This document shows positions 6,515-15,565 of a stretch of 64,000 bases of DNA, piece by piece. The notes under the pieces are model-generated. The model saw only the letters and a list, made by a program, of their open reading frames with translations, ran no database searches and was not told the DNA's origin. The stretch is from Collinsella sp. (GTDB lineage: Bacteria; Actinomycetota; Coriobacteriia; Coriobacteriales; Coriobacteriaceae): contig DXZN01000002.1 of assembly GCA_019419645.1 (NCBI GenBank), forward strand, positions 1 to 64,000. The letters run 5' to 3'. A program made the translations under genes and the position numbers. The first letter of the stretch is position 1. Each line of letters starts with the position of its first letter.

Positions 6515-8875
6515 CTAAACGCGGCGCTTAAGCTGGGCTCCACCCTCGCCGGGCATCAGGCGGCGCGCGTCGTAGACCGAGTCGACGCTGCTGATAGAGG
6601 CCAGCAGCGGATCCAGACCACTCGCGTCCGAGATCTCGACCATAAAGCGCAAGGTTGCAATACCCTCGCGGTTGGTCGACGTGGCGGCGGAAAGAATATT
6701 GCCGCCTGCATCGCCAATGGCGATGGTGACGTCCTTGAGCAGGCCCATGCGGTCCAGGCACTCGACCACAATCTCGACCTGGAAAAGCGTATCGGCAGCA
6801 CCATCCCACTCTACGTCAATCATGCGCTCGGGATGTTCCATAAGGCCCTTGACGTTGGGGCAGTTGGCGCGATGCACCGAAACGCCACGACCGCGCGTGA
6901 TGAAGCCGACGATGTCGTCGCCCGTCACGGGGTTGCAGCAATGAGCCAGACGGACCAGCAGGCCGCTGTTGCTCTCGCCCTTGACGATAATGCCGTTACT
7001 GGCGCTCTTACCGCGCTTTTGCGGCTTGCGGTTGGAGCCGCGAGCGGGCTGCTTTACGACCTCGGCGATAGCCTCGGCCTTGGTGAGCTGTTCCTCGGGC
7101 TTGGGGTCCAAGATTTGCTCGACCTTATTGCCCACAGCGCGCGGGGCGACCTTGCCCGCGCCAACGGCTGCAAAAAGGTCCTCGAGCTGCTTGAAGTTAA
7201 ACTGCTCCGCCACGGCGTTGAGCGCACGCGTGGATCGTGGCGTAGAGATGCCATACCCGCGCTTACGCAGGTCCTTGGCCAGTATATCGCGGCCGGCGGC
7301 AGCGTCGTCATCCTTGGTCGCGGCGGTGAAATAACGGCGAATCTTTGACTTGGCCGAAGGTGTCTTGACGATCTTGAGCCAATCGCGCGACGGCTTAGAG
7401 CTCTTGTTAGTCAGAATCTCGACACGGTCACCCGTCTTGATCTCGTGCGTGAGCGGCGCCACCGCACCGTTGATTTTGGCGCCGACACAGTGGTTACCGA
7501 CCTCGGTATGAACGGCGTAGGCAAAGTCGAGCGGTGTAGAGCCGGCACGAAGCGCCATGACCTCGCCCTTGGGCGTAAAGACAAAAATTTCCTGGTCGAA
7601 CAAGTCGACCTTCAGCGAATGCAGGTATTCCTTGGCATCGGTGATCTCGTCAGACGCCGCCCAGTCGAGTGAGTGCTTGAGCCAGTTGATCTGGTCGTCC
7701 AGACGCTGCGCATCGTTAGTCTTGGAGGCAGACGATCCGCCCGACTTCTTATACAGCCAGTGGGCAGCGATGCCATACTCGGCCTGCTCGTGCATTTCGT
7801 AGGTTCGAATCTGAATCTCGAGCGGACGGGCCGTGGGGCCGATAACCGTCGTGTGAAGCGATTGGTAGTTATTGACCTTGGGCATGGCGATATAGTCTTT
7901 AAAACGACCGGGCATGGGATGCCACAGGGTATGCACGGCACCAAGCGTGGAATAGCAATCGCGCACCGAATGAGTGATGACGCGCAGCGCCACCAGGTCG
8001 TAAATCTCGGAGAACTCCTTGCCCTTGCGCTTCATCTTTTGATAGATGGACCAATAGTGCTTGGAACGACCGTTGATCTGAAAGCCCTCAAGACCAATGC
8101 GATTGAGCTCATCGGTGAGCGTCTTGATGGTCTCGGCCAGATAACGCTCGCGAACCTCGCGCGACTCGGATACCATGCGCGCGATGCGCTGGTAGGCATC
8201 GGGCTCCAAGTAGAAAAAGGACAGGTCCTCGAGCTCCCACTTGATTGAACTCATGCCCAGGCGGTCGGCCAAAGGCGCGTACACGTCCATGGTCTCGCGT
8301 GCCTTAAACAGGCGGCGGTCCTCGCGCAGAGCGGCAAGCGTGCGCATGTTATGCAGGCGGTCGGCGAGCTTGACGATGATGACGCGGATGTCCTTGGACA
8401 TGGCGAGGAACATCTTGCGCAGCGTAAGCGCCTGCTTCTCGTCCATGCTGTCGACTTCAATGTTGGTGAGCTTGGTCACGCCGTCGACGAGCCCTGCCAC
8501 GGTTTCGCCAAACAGACCCGAAACATCGGCAAGCGAGGTCTCGGTGTCCTCGACGGTATCGTGCAGCAACGCGGCGCACACCACATCGCAGTCCATCTTG
8601 AGGTCAGCCAGAATGATAGCTACCTCGACGGGATGGTTAATGTACATCTCACCCGAGCGCCGCTTTTGGTTGCAGTGCTTCTCGGCAGCAAAGCAGTAGG
8701 CCTGCTCCACATTGGAGAAGTCGTCCTCGTTCATATATTTGAGGCACAGACGCTCCAGCTTGTCGTAGCTGTCCGCCATAATCTCGGGCGGCAGCTCATC
8801 GGCATGTTTATAGTGCTCCATCTCCGAAAACGGCTGGAGGGTGGAATCATGGGCGGTACGGGCTGCGGCGTCCAT
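6515..8875 (-). CDS. rel: Bifunctional (p)ppGpp synthetase/hydrolase Rel
   Basis: A 786-residue RelA/SpoT homologue of usual length. Domains in order: HD hydrolase (about 50-200; HPVEVA, LLHDTVEDT, KLADRLHNMRTL), synthetase (about 240-350; GRSKHYWSIYQKMKRKG, YDLVALRVI, KDYIAMPKVNNYQSLHT), TGS (about 405-465; VFTPKGEVMALRAGSTPLDFAYA), and a C-terminal ACT domain (from about 710). Both active sites look intact, so it should make and destroy the stringent-response alarmone. It starts at an ATG with GGGGA upstream and follows the RecJ fusion gene by only 15 bases, so they are probably co-transcribed. Confidence 0.95.
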   Translation of the reverse strand: MDAAARTAHDSTLQPFSEMEHYKHADELPPEIMADSYDKLERLCLKYMNEDDFSNVEQAYCFAAEKHCNQKRRSGEMYINHPVEVAIILADLKMDCDVVCAALLHDTVEDTETSLADVSGLFGETVAGLVDGVTKLTNIEVDSMDEKQALTLRKMFLAMSKDIRVIIVKLADRLHNMRTLAALREDRRLFKARETMDVYAPLADRLGMSSIKWELEDLSFFYLEPDAYQRIARMVSESREVRERYLAETIKTLTDELNRIGLEGFQINGRSKHYWSIYQKMKRKGKEFSEIYDLVALRVITHSVRDCYSTLGAVHTLWHPMPGRFKDYIAMPKVNNYQSLHTTVIGPTARPLEIQIRTYEMHEQAEYGIAAHWLYKKSGGSSASKTNDAQRLDDQINWLKHSLDWAASDEITDAKEYLHSLKVDLFDQEIFVFTPKGEVMALRAGSTPLDFAYAVHTEVGNHCVGAKINGAVAPLTHEIKTGDRVEILTNKSSKPSRDWLKIVKTPSAKSKIRRYFTAATKDDDAAAGRDILAKDLRKRGYGISTPRSTRALNAVAEQFNFKQLEDLFAAVGAGKVAPRAVGNKVEQILDPKPEEQLTKAEAIAEVVKQPARGSNRKPQKRGKSASNGIIVKGESNSGLLVRLAHCCNPVTGDDIVGFITRGRGVSVHRANCPNVKGLMEHPERMIDVEWDGAADTLFQVEIVVECLDRMGLLKDVTIAIGDAGGNILSAATSTNREGIATLRFMVEISDASGLDPLLASISSVDSVYDARRLMPGEGGAQLKRRV

Positions 8876-8890
8876 CGAGGTCCCCTTCCC

Positions 8891-11800
8891 CTAGGCCCGC
8901 GGTACGATCGGGCGGTTAACTTTGGCTAGCATATCAGAAGCGCACGAATCGAGTGCCCAGCTCCGAAAAGCCGTGAACTCCATGCGCGAGCGCAAGCCCT
9001 CCAAATAGCGAATTGACCTGCTTAATTGCACGCGACCGGGGTTTTCCGCCATCGCGATGCGACGCGTATCGTCAAACCCCGAAACGCGGCAGAAACCGAG
9101 TTCTTCGAAGATTCCCAGGCCGCTTTCCACCGAGCGCTCGTCGACCGGCGTGCGGGCATCGATGGCAAGACACATCTGCGCAATGTCGATATCGCTCGCG
9201 CAGAATGAATCGTCCCCCGTCTTGCCACGGTTGGAGCGCCACATGGTCTGCAGCGCTCGATAGAGAGTGACAAGCTCATCGCGCTCGGGCGCGTAACAAT
9301 CGAGCAGGCGCTCATTAATACGAGCGTCACGCGACGAATAGAGCAGGTGAATCACGGCGGGCTGTCCATCGCGGCCGGCACGGCCACTCATCTGGTTAAA
9401 CTCAATCGCACCAAACGGCATGTGGTAGAGCACGACATGACGGATATCGGGCAGGTTGACGCCCTCACCGAAGGCAGAGGTCGAAACGATGCAACTGAGG
9501 CTTCCGTCGCGAAACGCTTCCTCGACACGGCGGCGATCGGAGCGCGCAAGCCCGGCGTTATAGAACGCAATATGGGTCGCGCAGTCGGGCACGCGTTTGC
9601 GCAACGTCTTGGCAAGCGCCACGGACTGGTCGCGCGAGTTGACGTAGATGACGGTCTTCTCCCCCGTCGCCACGATTGACACCAGGCGATTTTCGCGGCT
9701 CGCAAGGTCACGGTCGTCCTCGAGTTGCAGGTTCTCGCGAACGGTCTCGTCGACCACCGTCCTGGTAATCGGCAATACACGAGCAAGCTCCGCCACGACC
9801 GGGGCCGTCGCGGTAGCCGTTGCCGCCATGACAACGGGGTCGCCCAGGGCTTTGAGAATATCGGGCATGTCGAGGTAGGCGCTCCGGTCGCCGCCTTTGG
9901 CAAGACCGGCATGGTGTGCCTCATCGATAACGACAAAGCCAATACGTCCAGAACGTGCAAAGCGATCGCGATGGATAGACAGGAACTCCGGCGTCGTGAG
10001 AACGATGCCGGTGCGGCCCGAAGCCAGGCCGGCAAACACGTCATCGCGCGCTGCCTCCACGGTCTCGCCGGTCAACACGCCCACGCCAATGCCGAGCGCA
10101 GCCATCGTCGACGAGAGGTGATAAGCCTGGTCGGCAACGAGCGCGCGCAGCGGATAGACAAAGATGCTCGCCCGCCCACGAAGGACCGCCTCGCGCGCGG
10201 CGTGCACATGGAAGATGAGCGACTTGCCGCGCCCCGTCCCCATAACGGCCAAGACGCTCTGGTGGTCGGCGAGCGCGTCGAGTGCCTCGACCTGCGCGCG
10301 ATGCGGCTGGTTCGAGCCGATAAAGCTATGGATAAGCGAGCGCGTGAGCTCGGTATAAGAAAGCTGGGCGAGCGTCTCACGTTTACGCGACTCCAGGCGC
10401 AGGCCAGAATCCGCTGGTTGCACGCCGCGGCGAAGCTCACATGCCGGATCGTCGATATTGGGCGCCGCGGTATCGCGCACCAAGACATCTTTAATCATGA
10501 GCTTGGGCTTCACACGTCCCTGCCAATGTTCGGCCACGGCCTCGAACACCAAGTCGACGGCACTGTCGCAATTGATGAGTTTATCGATCTGCGGCACGCG
10601 GAACATGATGGCCGGCACGCTCGCGGCGCCATCGGTCGCCACAAAGCGCATGTGCTCGCCGGTTTTGCCCACCACGGCGCGATCGCACATCGTCACGCCC
10701 TCGGCGGCCAGAAGCGGCACCTTATTGCCCTGGCCAAACGGCTCAAGACGGGAAATCTGCTCGATGGTCTCGATATTCAGCTCGGAGAGGTCAACGGTGG
10801 CGGCAACCTCGTCAGTGTCCTCAAAGTCATCGGCAGGAAGCTCCGATAGCACGGCCGAAAGGCGACGGCGGAACTCATCGAGCTTGGATGCCTCGATGGT
10901 CACGCCCACCGCACCGGCATGCCCGCCGCGACGAATCAGCAGGTCGGAGCAGCGTTCTACGGCGTCGAACAGGTTGACTTTGCCCACCGAGCGACCCGAA
11001 CCGCGAGCGATACCGTCCTCGATCGAGAACAGCAGCGCCGGCACGTGATAACGGTTGGTCAGGCGGCTCGCCACGATGCCCTTGACGCCCTCGTGCCAAC
11101 CTTCGCCGCCCACGACAATCGCGCGCCCGCCGTCATAAGTCTCCTCGACCTTCGCCATGGCATCGCGCGTAAGCTCGGCCTCGATCTCGCGGCGTTGGCG
11201 ATTGATTTCCTCGAGCTCGGCGGCAAGCGCGCTCGCTTCGATGGGGTCGCGGGCAAGCAGCAGGTCGAGCGCCAGCTTGGGATCAGCCATGCGGCCGGCA
11301 GCATTCAGACGAGGGATGAGCGAAAACGACAGGCCGTCGGCCGTAATGGTAGAAAGGTCGGCCTTGGCAAGTGCGGCAAGCGCGATATAACCGGGGCGGG
11401 CCGTCACGCGCATCTGCTGGATGCCCTCGGCGACCAGTGCGCGATTCTCGGGCGTGAGCGGCATCATGTCGGACACGGTGCCCAGCGCCGCGACCTCTAT
11501 CAGCGAACGCCAATACGACGGCTTGCCCAAACGCTCGCCCAGGACCTGTACCAGCTTAAGCGCCACACCGGCACCGGCAAGCTCGCGCGAGGGGCCCTCG
11601 TCCTCGAGCTTGGGGTCGGTCAGGGGCACGCCCTGCGGCACCTGGTCGGACGGCTCGTGATGGTCCGTGACCACCAAATCAATCCCCAGGCTCTCCAGGT
11701 AGGAGACCTCTTCCTTGGCAGCAATACCGTTATCGACGGTCACAATCAGGTTGGGTTGAGCAAGCTCGTTGACGCGGTCGAGCGCCGCACGCGACAGGCC

Positions 11801-12178
11801 GTAGCCCTCGTCAAAGCGGTGCGGAATAAACGGCGTGACGTTGGCGCCAAACGAACGTAGCGCCTCGGTCAACAGACAAGTCGACGTAATGCCGTCGACG
11901 TCAAAATCGCCAAAGACGGCGATACGCTCGTGGTTGCGAATAGCACGCTCAACGCGGTCGGCGACGACCGCCATGCCCGGAATAACAAGCGGGTCCGCCC
12001 AGTCGCGATCGAGCGAAGGCGTCAAAAACAGCTGGCCTTCCTCGATGGATGTAATGCCGTGCGCAACCATAATGCGCGCCACCAGCCCGGGTATGCCCAG
12101 ACCAGCCGAAAGCTCCTTTTCGAGCTCGGGATTTTGCTGAGCGACCGCCCAGCGATGCGTCGTCTTAAGCGATGACAT
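8891..12178 (-). CDS. recJ: RecJ exonuclease fused to a RecQ-like DEAH helicase
   Basis: A 1095-residue fusion. The N-terminal half is RecJ (5'-3' single-strand DNA exonuclease): DHH-family metal motifs AVFGDFDVDGITST, VTVDNGI and VVTDHHEP, then the DHHA1 region with GGHAGAVG. The C-terminal half is a superfamily 2 helicase: Walker A MGTGRGKS near residue 645, VVIDEAHHAG near 750, MAATATAT, and RecQ-type motif VI SGRAGRDGQPA near 930. Normal RecJ is about 560-760 residues, so the helicase is an extra domain that could unwind DNA for the nuclease. The frame allows a GTG start at 12223, but ATG at 12178 fits RecJ better. Possible annotation: recJ. Confidence 0.9.
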   Translation of the reverse strand: MSSLKTTHRWAVAQQNPELEKELSAGLGIPGLVARIMVAHGITSIEEGQLFLTPSLDRDWADPLVIPGMAVVADRVERAIRNHERIAVFGDFDVDGITSTCLLTEALRSFGANVTPFIPHRFDEGYGLSRAALDRVNELAQPNLIVTVDNGIAAKEEVSYLESLGIDLVVTDHHEPSDQVPQGVPLTDPKLEDEGPSRELAGAGVALKLVQVLGERLGKPSYWRSLIEVAALGTVSDMMPLTPENRALVAEGIQQMRVTARPGYIALAALAKADLSTITADGLSFSLIPRLNAAGRMADPKLALDLLLARDPIEASALAAELEEINRQRREIEAELTRDAMAKVEETYDGGRAIVVGGEGWHEGVKGIVASRLTNRYHVPALLFSIEDGIARGSGRSVGKVNLFDAVERCSDLLIRRGGHAGAVGVTIEASKLDEFRRRLSAVLSELPADDFEDTDEVAATVDLSELNIETIEQISRLEPFGQGNKVPLLAAEGVTMCDRAVVGKTGEHMRFVATDGAASVPAIMFRVPQIDKLINCDSAVDLVFEAVAEHWQGRVKPKLMIKDVLVRDTAAPNIDDPACELRRGVQPADSGLRLESRKRETLAQLSYTELTRSLIHSFIGSNQPHRAQVEALDALADHQSVLAVMGTGRGKSLIFHVHAAREAVLRGRASIFVYPLRALVADQAYHLSSTMAALGIGVGVLTGETVEAARDDVFAGLASGRTGIVLTTPEFLSIHRDRFARSGRIGFVVIDEAHHAGLAKGGDRSAYLDMPDILKALGDPVVMAATATATAPVVAELARVLPITRTVVDETVRENLQLEDDRDLASRENRLVSIVATGEKTVIYVNSRDQSVALAKTLRKRVPDCATHIAFYNAGLARSDRRRVEEAFRDGSLSCIVSTSAFGEGVNLPDIRHVVLYHMPFGAIEFNQMSGRAGRDGQPAVIHLLYSSRDARINERLLDCYAPERDELVTLYRALQTMWRSNRGKTGDDSFCASDIDIAQMCLAIDARTPVDERSVESGLGIFEELGFCRVSGFDDTRRIAMAENPGRVQLSRSIRYLEGLRSRMEFTAFRSWALDSCASDMLAKVNRPIVPRA

Positions 12179-12452
12179 AGGCGCCCACCCCCGATAGGGG
12201 CAGGTCGCCGCGATACCTCTCACGGTTCATAGCGATGAGTCCTCTGTGTATGCCCGCTTCGGCAGGCAGATCTGTTGAACGGATTTATTATACCGTGCGG
12301 CACGGACGCAGAGCCTCGCGGCACGCCCTGGTTTCGGTAAACGAGGCCGGTAATAGCCTCGAAATAATCGAGCGTTTCTGACGCACGGACGCATGCGAGC
12401 GTCTAGCATATCCATTCAAACGAGCTCGCGGATAAAGGGAGTCACGGGGCAT

Positions 12453-13451
12453 ATGAAGCAATGGGTTGGACTGGGAAAGTTCCTCGCGGGGCATATGCAG
12501 GTCATCGTTCCGATTTGCGTAACGCTCGGCGTGCTCTTTCCCCAGCAGATCGGCGTACTCAAGCCCATCGTTCCCGCCCTCTTCGCCTTTATGACGTTCC
12601 AAGGTGCGCTCAGCAACACCTTCCACCAGGTCGCTGAGGTGTTCCGCCGTCCCCTGCACCTGATTTTGGCGCTGCTCGTCTCGGCGGTGCTTATTCCCAT
12701 AGCAGCCTATGCCATGGGATCGCTGTTCTTTGGCTCCAATCCCAACCTTGTCTGCGGCATCGTGCTCGAGTACAGCGTACCCGTGGCGGTCACTGCCTTT
12801 ATGTGGATTAGCATGTTCGGCGGCAACGGCCCGCTCGCGCTCACCATCATCCTGACGTCCTCGGTTATCTCGCCTGTGACGATTCCGCTCACGCTGAAGC
12901 TCTTGCTGGGTGCCACCGTCTCGATCGATGTGCCGAGCATGATGCAGGACATGGCCTTTATGATCGCCATCCCCGCCGTGCTCGGCATCGTGATCAACGA
13001 GCTCACACGTGGATGGGGACACGAGAAGCTCTCCCCCGCGCTCTCGCCCGCCTGCAAGTTCATGATGATGGGCATTATCGCCTCCAACTCCACCGCCATG
13101 AGCGAGTACGTCCTGCACATGAACGCGATGCGTCTGGAAGTCGCCCTCTTTATTTTGACCTTCGCCATCAGCGGCTTTGTCGTCGGTTTTCTGGTCGCCC
13201 GTGCGCTGCATCTGCCATATAGCGAGACGACTACCATGTGCTTTACCTGCGGCATGCGTAACATCTCTTCGGGCGCCGTCATCGCCACACAGTACTTTCC
13301 AGGCGAAGTCGTGTTTCCCGTCATGTGCGGAACGCTGTTTCAGCAGATACTCGCCTCGTTTATCGGGCATCTCTTTGAGCGTCTGACCGGCGAGGAGCGC
13401 GCCGCCCAGCGCAAGCGTGTCGAGGCCGGCCGCGACGCCATGGCGCGCTAG
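12453..13451 (+). CDS. BASS-family (bile acid:sodium symporter-like) membrane transporter
   Basis: A 332-residue integral membrane protein with about nine or ten hydrophobic segments and the BASS-type sequence FMTFQGALSNTF early and CGMRNISSGAVIATQYF late, the latter matching the sodium-site region of the family. BASS members move bile acids, pantothenate, pyruvate or other organic anions with sodium; the substrate is not readable from sequence. The start is placed at ATG 12453 (AAAGGGAGT upstream); an earlier in-frame ATG at 12393 would add a polar tail. It is alone on the plus strand between two minus-strand blocks. The 274 bases before it show no other feature. Confidence 0.8.
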   Translation: MKQWVGLGKFLAGHMQVIVPICVTLGVLFPQQIGVLKPIVPALFAFMTFQGALSNTFHQVAEVFRRPLHLILALLVSAVLIPIAAYAMGSLFFGSNPNLVCGIVLEYSVPVAVTAFMWISMFGGNGPLALTIILTSSVISPVTIPLTLKLLLGATVSIDVPSMMQDMAFMIAIPAVLGIVINELTRGWGHEKLSPALSPACKFMMMGIIASNSTAMSEYVLHMNAMRLEVALFILTFAISGFVVGFLVARALHLPYSETTTMCFTCGMRNISSGAVIATQYFPGEVVFPVMCGTLFQQILASFIGHLFERLTGEERAAQRKRVEAGRDAMAR

Positions 13452-13481
13452 ACTGTCCGCATTACACGGGTGTTAATCTTG

Positions 13482-14279
13482 CTATACGAGCGTTTCCAGA
13501 TGCGCACGCAAGCGCTCAGCATCGATATCGAGCGTTGTCTCGGCATTGACCTGGGCCAAACGATAGCCGACAAAGTAGGGCGAAACCACCCAACGCGGCA
13601 GCGCCTTGGCAATGGTCCGACCGCCCAGGTGATAGAAGAACAAGTTGTACGACTCTGCGCGACCACCGTGGTGCTCGTTCAGGATATAGCGCAGAGCCAC
13701 CTGGATCGCATCGGCGAAGAGATCTGCCTCGGCTTGGTCTCTTGTGTCATCGCTGGCGGCGATTCCCTGCGGGGCTGAAACGTTGACCTCAAAGAACCCC
13801 ATGATCGGTTCGGTTGAGATGTTGGCCGCGATTCTCCCCTGTTGCCAGACATTGATGCCTTCGAAATTGGCGGAAGTCAACGAAGCATAGCCGTCTTCCT
13901 GCTCCAAACCCACAATCTGCATGTGCGGATGAACGAGACTACCGCCCGAGAGAGGACCCTTGTTCTTGTACATGAGCACGCTTCGATACTGCCGTGAATC
14001 GATCATCTGCTGCCAGCAATCCAGGGCAAACCTCATCACATGGTGGAGTTCATCTGGCTCATAGGTCACCAGGTCGGCATCGTGATCGGCTGACTCGATC
14101 AGCACGGTTTGACGGGTGGCGCGCAGGGTTTTGAACTTATTCTCGAGCCAGATGCAGTCGCCGTCGCGCCGGATGATATTGGCGAGTCCCTCGGTATCGC
14201 AAAAGGGGCACGCGGTGCCAGGGCGCCGGTTGTCGTCGGGCTTGCCGCTCGCCTGCTGAACGTCAAATACCAGCGCCAC
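13482..14279 (-). CDS. DUF4931 protein, GalT/HIT-like nucleotidyltransferase fold
   Basis: A 265-residue protein with an N-terminal CPFC metal motif and the galactose-1-phosphate uridylyltransferase signature HPHMQ inside KNKGPLSGGSLVHPHMQI, so it should have the HIT/GalT fold with the middle His as nucleophile. It is shorter than true GalT and matches the DUF4931 group in my recollection. The likely reaction is nucleotide transfer or hydrolysis; the substrate is unknown. It begins three bases after cutC and is probably cotranscribed with it. Confidence 0.7.
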   Translation of the reverse strand: MALVFDVQQASGKPDDNRRPGTACPFCDTEGLANIIRRDGDCIWLENKFKTLRATRQTVLIESADHDADLVTYEPDELHHVMRFALDCWQQMIDSRQYRSVLMYKNKGPLSGGSLVHPHMQIVGLEQEDGYASLTSANFEGINVWQQGRIAANISTEPIMGFFEVNVSAPQGIAASDDTRDQAEADLFADAIQVALRYILNEHHGGRAESYNLFFYHLGGRTIAKALPRWVVSPYFVGYRLAQVNAETTLDIDAERLRAHLETLV

Positions 14280-14282
14280 GGG

Positions 14283-14960
14283 TTACGCCTCCAGCGGCAC
14301 GATCTTGGTGCCATGGAGCTCGGAGACGCTCAATGCCGCCGCCACGGTATCGCGGTTGGCCGTAGAAATGCCGCCGCCGGGAAGGATGGTCAGGCGGTCG
14401 CCCGCATACTCGACAAGACGCGACAGGTGCTCCAGGTTGTCCTCGATCGGCGTTCCGGCAGCACCACCATGCGTCAGGATGCGCGTGATGCCGCAGTCGG
14501 CGAGTGTGTCAATGGCGTCCAGCTGAGCCTCGGGCGAGAGCTGGTCAAAGGCCATGTGGAAGGTGATATCGATGGCCCCGCGCTTGCACTCCTCGGTCGC
14601 GCAGCCCGTAGCCATCACGAGGGCGCCGAGGGTGAGCTCGTCGAGCGCCCAGCCGCCGGCACAGGGCTTGCAGCAGCCAAAGACCAGGCCGTCAACGCCG
14701 GCGCTCACGGCAAGACCCAAGTCCATCTCCATCATGCGCAGCTCGTCCTGGTTGTAGTGAAAGTCACCGCCACGCGGGCGAATCATGCACATCACTCGCG
14801 CGTCATGCTCGTGAGCATAGCTGACCGTAGTGCTGATAACGCCGGCCGAGGGCGTGGTACCACCGACGGCAAGGTTGTCGCACAACTCGATGCGCTTAGC
14901 ACCGGCATCGATAGCCGCCGGCACACGCTCAAAGTTCTCGGCACAAAACTCGTACAGCAT
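14283..14960 (-). CDS. cutC: CutC family protein
   Basis: A 225-residue TIM-barrel protein of the CutC family (AGAKRIELCDNLAVGGTTPS, MIRPRGGDFHYN, FGCCKP, THGGAAGTPIEDN, ILPGGGIS). CutC was named for copper homeostasis in E. coli, but its true activity is not established. The frame is open to 14999; ATG 14960 is chosen since the protein then begins MLYEFCAEN, like other CutC proteins, with GGGGG upstream. First gene of a two-gene unit with DUF4931. Confidence 0.88.
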   Translation of the reverse strand: MLYEFCAENFERVPAAIDAGAKRIELCDNLAVGGTTPSAGVISTTVSYAHEHDARVMCMIRPRGGDFHYNQDELRMMEMDLGLAVSAGVDGLVFGCCKPCAGGWALDELTLGALVMATGCATEECKRGAIDITFHMAFDQLSPEAQLDAIDTLADCGITRILTHGGAAGTPIEDNLEHLSRLVEYAGDRLTILPGGGISTANRDTVAAALSVSELHGTKIVPLEA

Positions 14961-15104
14961 AGATAGCCCCCAGGAGACATTTCGATTTCCACACGGCATT
15001 GTCGCACGTTAAATAGCAACCCGCACGATGGAACAAAACCTTGACAAGGAGTGTCCCAAAGTGCCGGCACATAAGGAACGTCCCCAGGTGCCACCTTGAG
15101 CGAT

Positions 15105-15139
15105 GGGTACTCATTTAAGTACGTCCCCAATGAGTACCC
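15105..15139. repeat. Inverted repeat with 11-bp arms
   Basis: GGGTACTCATT (15105-15115) and AATGAGTACCC (15129-15139) are perfect complements across a 13-base loop. ACGTCCCCA occurs twice nearby (15078-15086 and 15121-15129). It lies in the 284-base gap between cutC and padR, without a T-run, so it is more likely a dispersed repeat than a terminator. Confidence 0.75.
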
Positions 15140-15178
15140 GCAGGGGACAGACAGACCGGACTCCCTATACGACAACTG

Positions 15179-15208
15179 TTGACATCATATACTATGTGTC
15201 ATATAGTA
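15179..15208 (+). promoter_or_regulatory. padR promoter with overlapping palindromic operator
   Basis: A consensus-like promoter: TTGACA (15179-15184), 17-base spacer, TATAGT (15202-15207). A palindrome TACTAT (15190-15195) / ATAGTA (15203-15208) covers the spacer and -10 box. PadR proteins commonly repress their own operon through such ATAC/GTAT-type palindromes, so autorepression is likely. Confidence 0.75.
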
Positions 15209-15244
15209 GGTGTTACACAGTATACTACGAAAGGAGGTGTGCGG

Positions 15245-15565
15245 ATGGAGGCACAGATGAAGCGCGGCTTCCTCGAGGCCTGCGTGCTCGCGGCCGTCTC
15301 GGGCGAGGAATCCTACGGCTATCAGATCGTGAAGGACGTGCCCGCGAGTATGGGGCTCACGGAATCCACGCTCTATCCGTTGCTCAAGCGCCTGGAGAAG
15401 GCGGGCTGCATCACAGCGCGCTCCGCCGAGCACAACGGGCGGCTGCGGAGGTACTACCGCATCACGGACGCCGGGCGCGAGCGTATCGCCGAGTTCCTCG
15501 CCGAATGGCCATCCGTGCAGGAGATCTACCGTTACGTGGAGGGGGCGCACCATGACGCGCGATGA
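15245..15565 (+). CDS. PadR-family transcriptional regulator
   Basis: A 106-residue winged-helix protein with the PadR core: KRGFLEACVLAAVSGEESYGYQIV, LTESTLYPLLKRLEKAGCI and RRYYRITDAGRERI. It should dimerise and repress the operon until a ligand or signal releases it. The start at 15245 is set by AAAGGAGGTG five bases upstream; the frame is open further up, but without an RBS. Its 3' end overlaps the HAAS gene by 14 bases, showing translational coupling. PadR-HAAS(DUF1700)-DUF4097 is a recurring trio in Gram-positive bacteria, thought to respond to envelope state. Confidence 0.9.
   Translation: MEAQMKRGFLEACVLAAVSGEESYGYQIVKDVPASMGLTESTLYPLLKRLEKAGCITARSAEHNGRLRRYYRITDAGRERIAEFLAEWPSVQEIYRYVEGAHHDAR

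Noticed and set aside
13482..14279. Galactose-1-phosphate uridylyltransferase (galT)
   Set aside because: HPHxQ is present but the protein is too short and other GalT blocks are missing; DUF4931 is safer.
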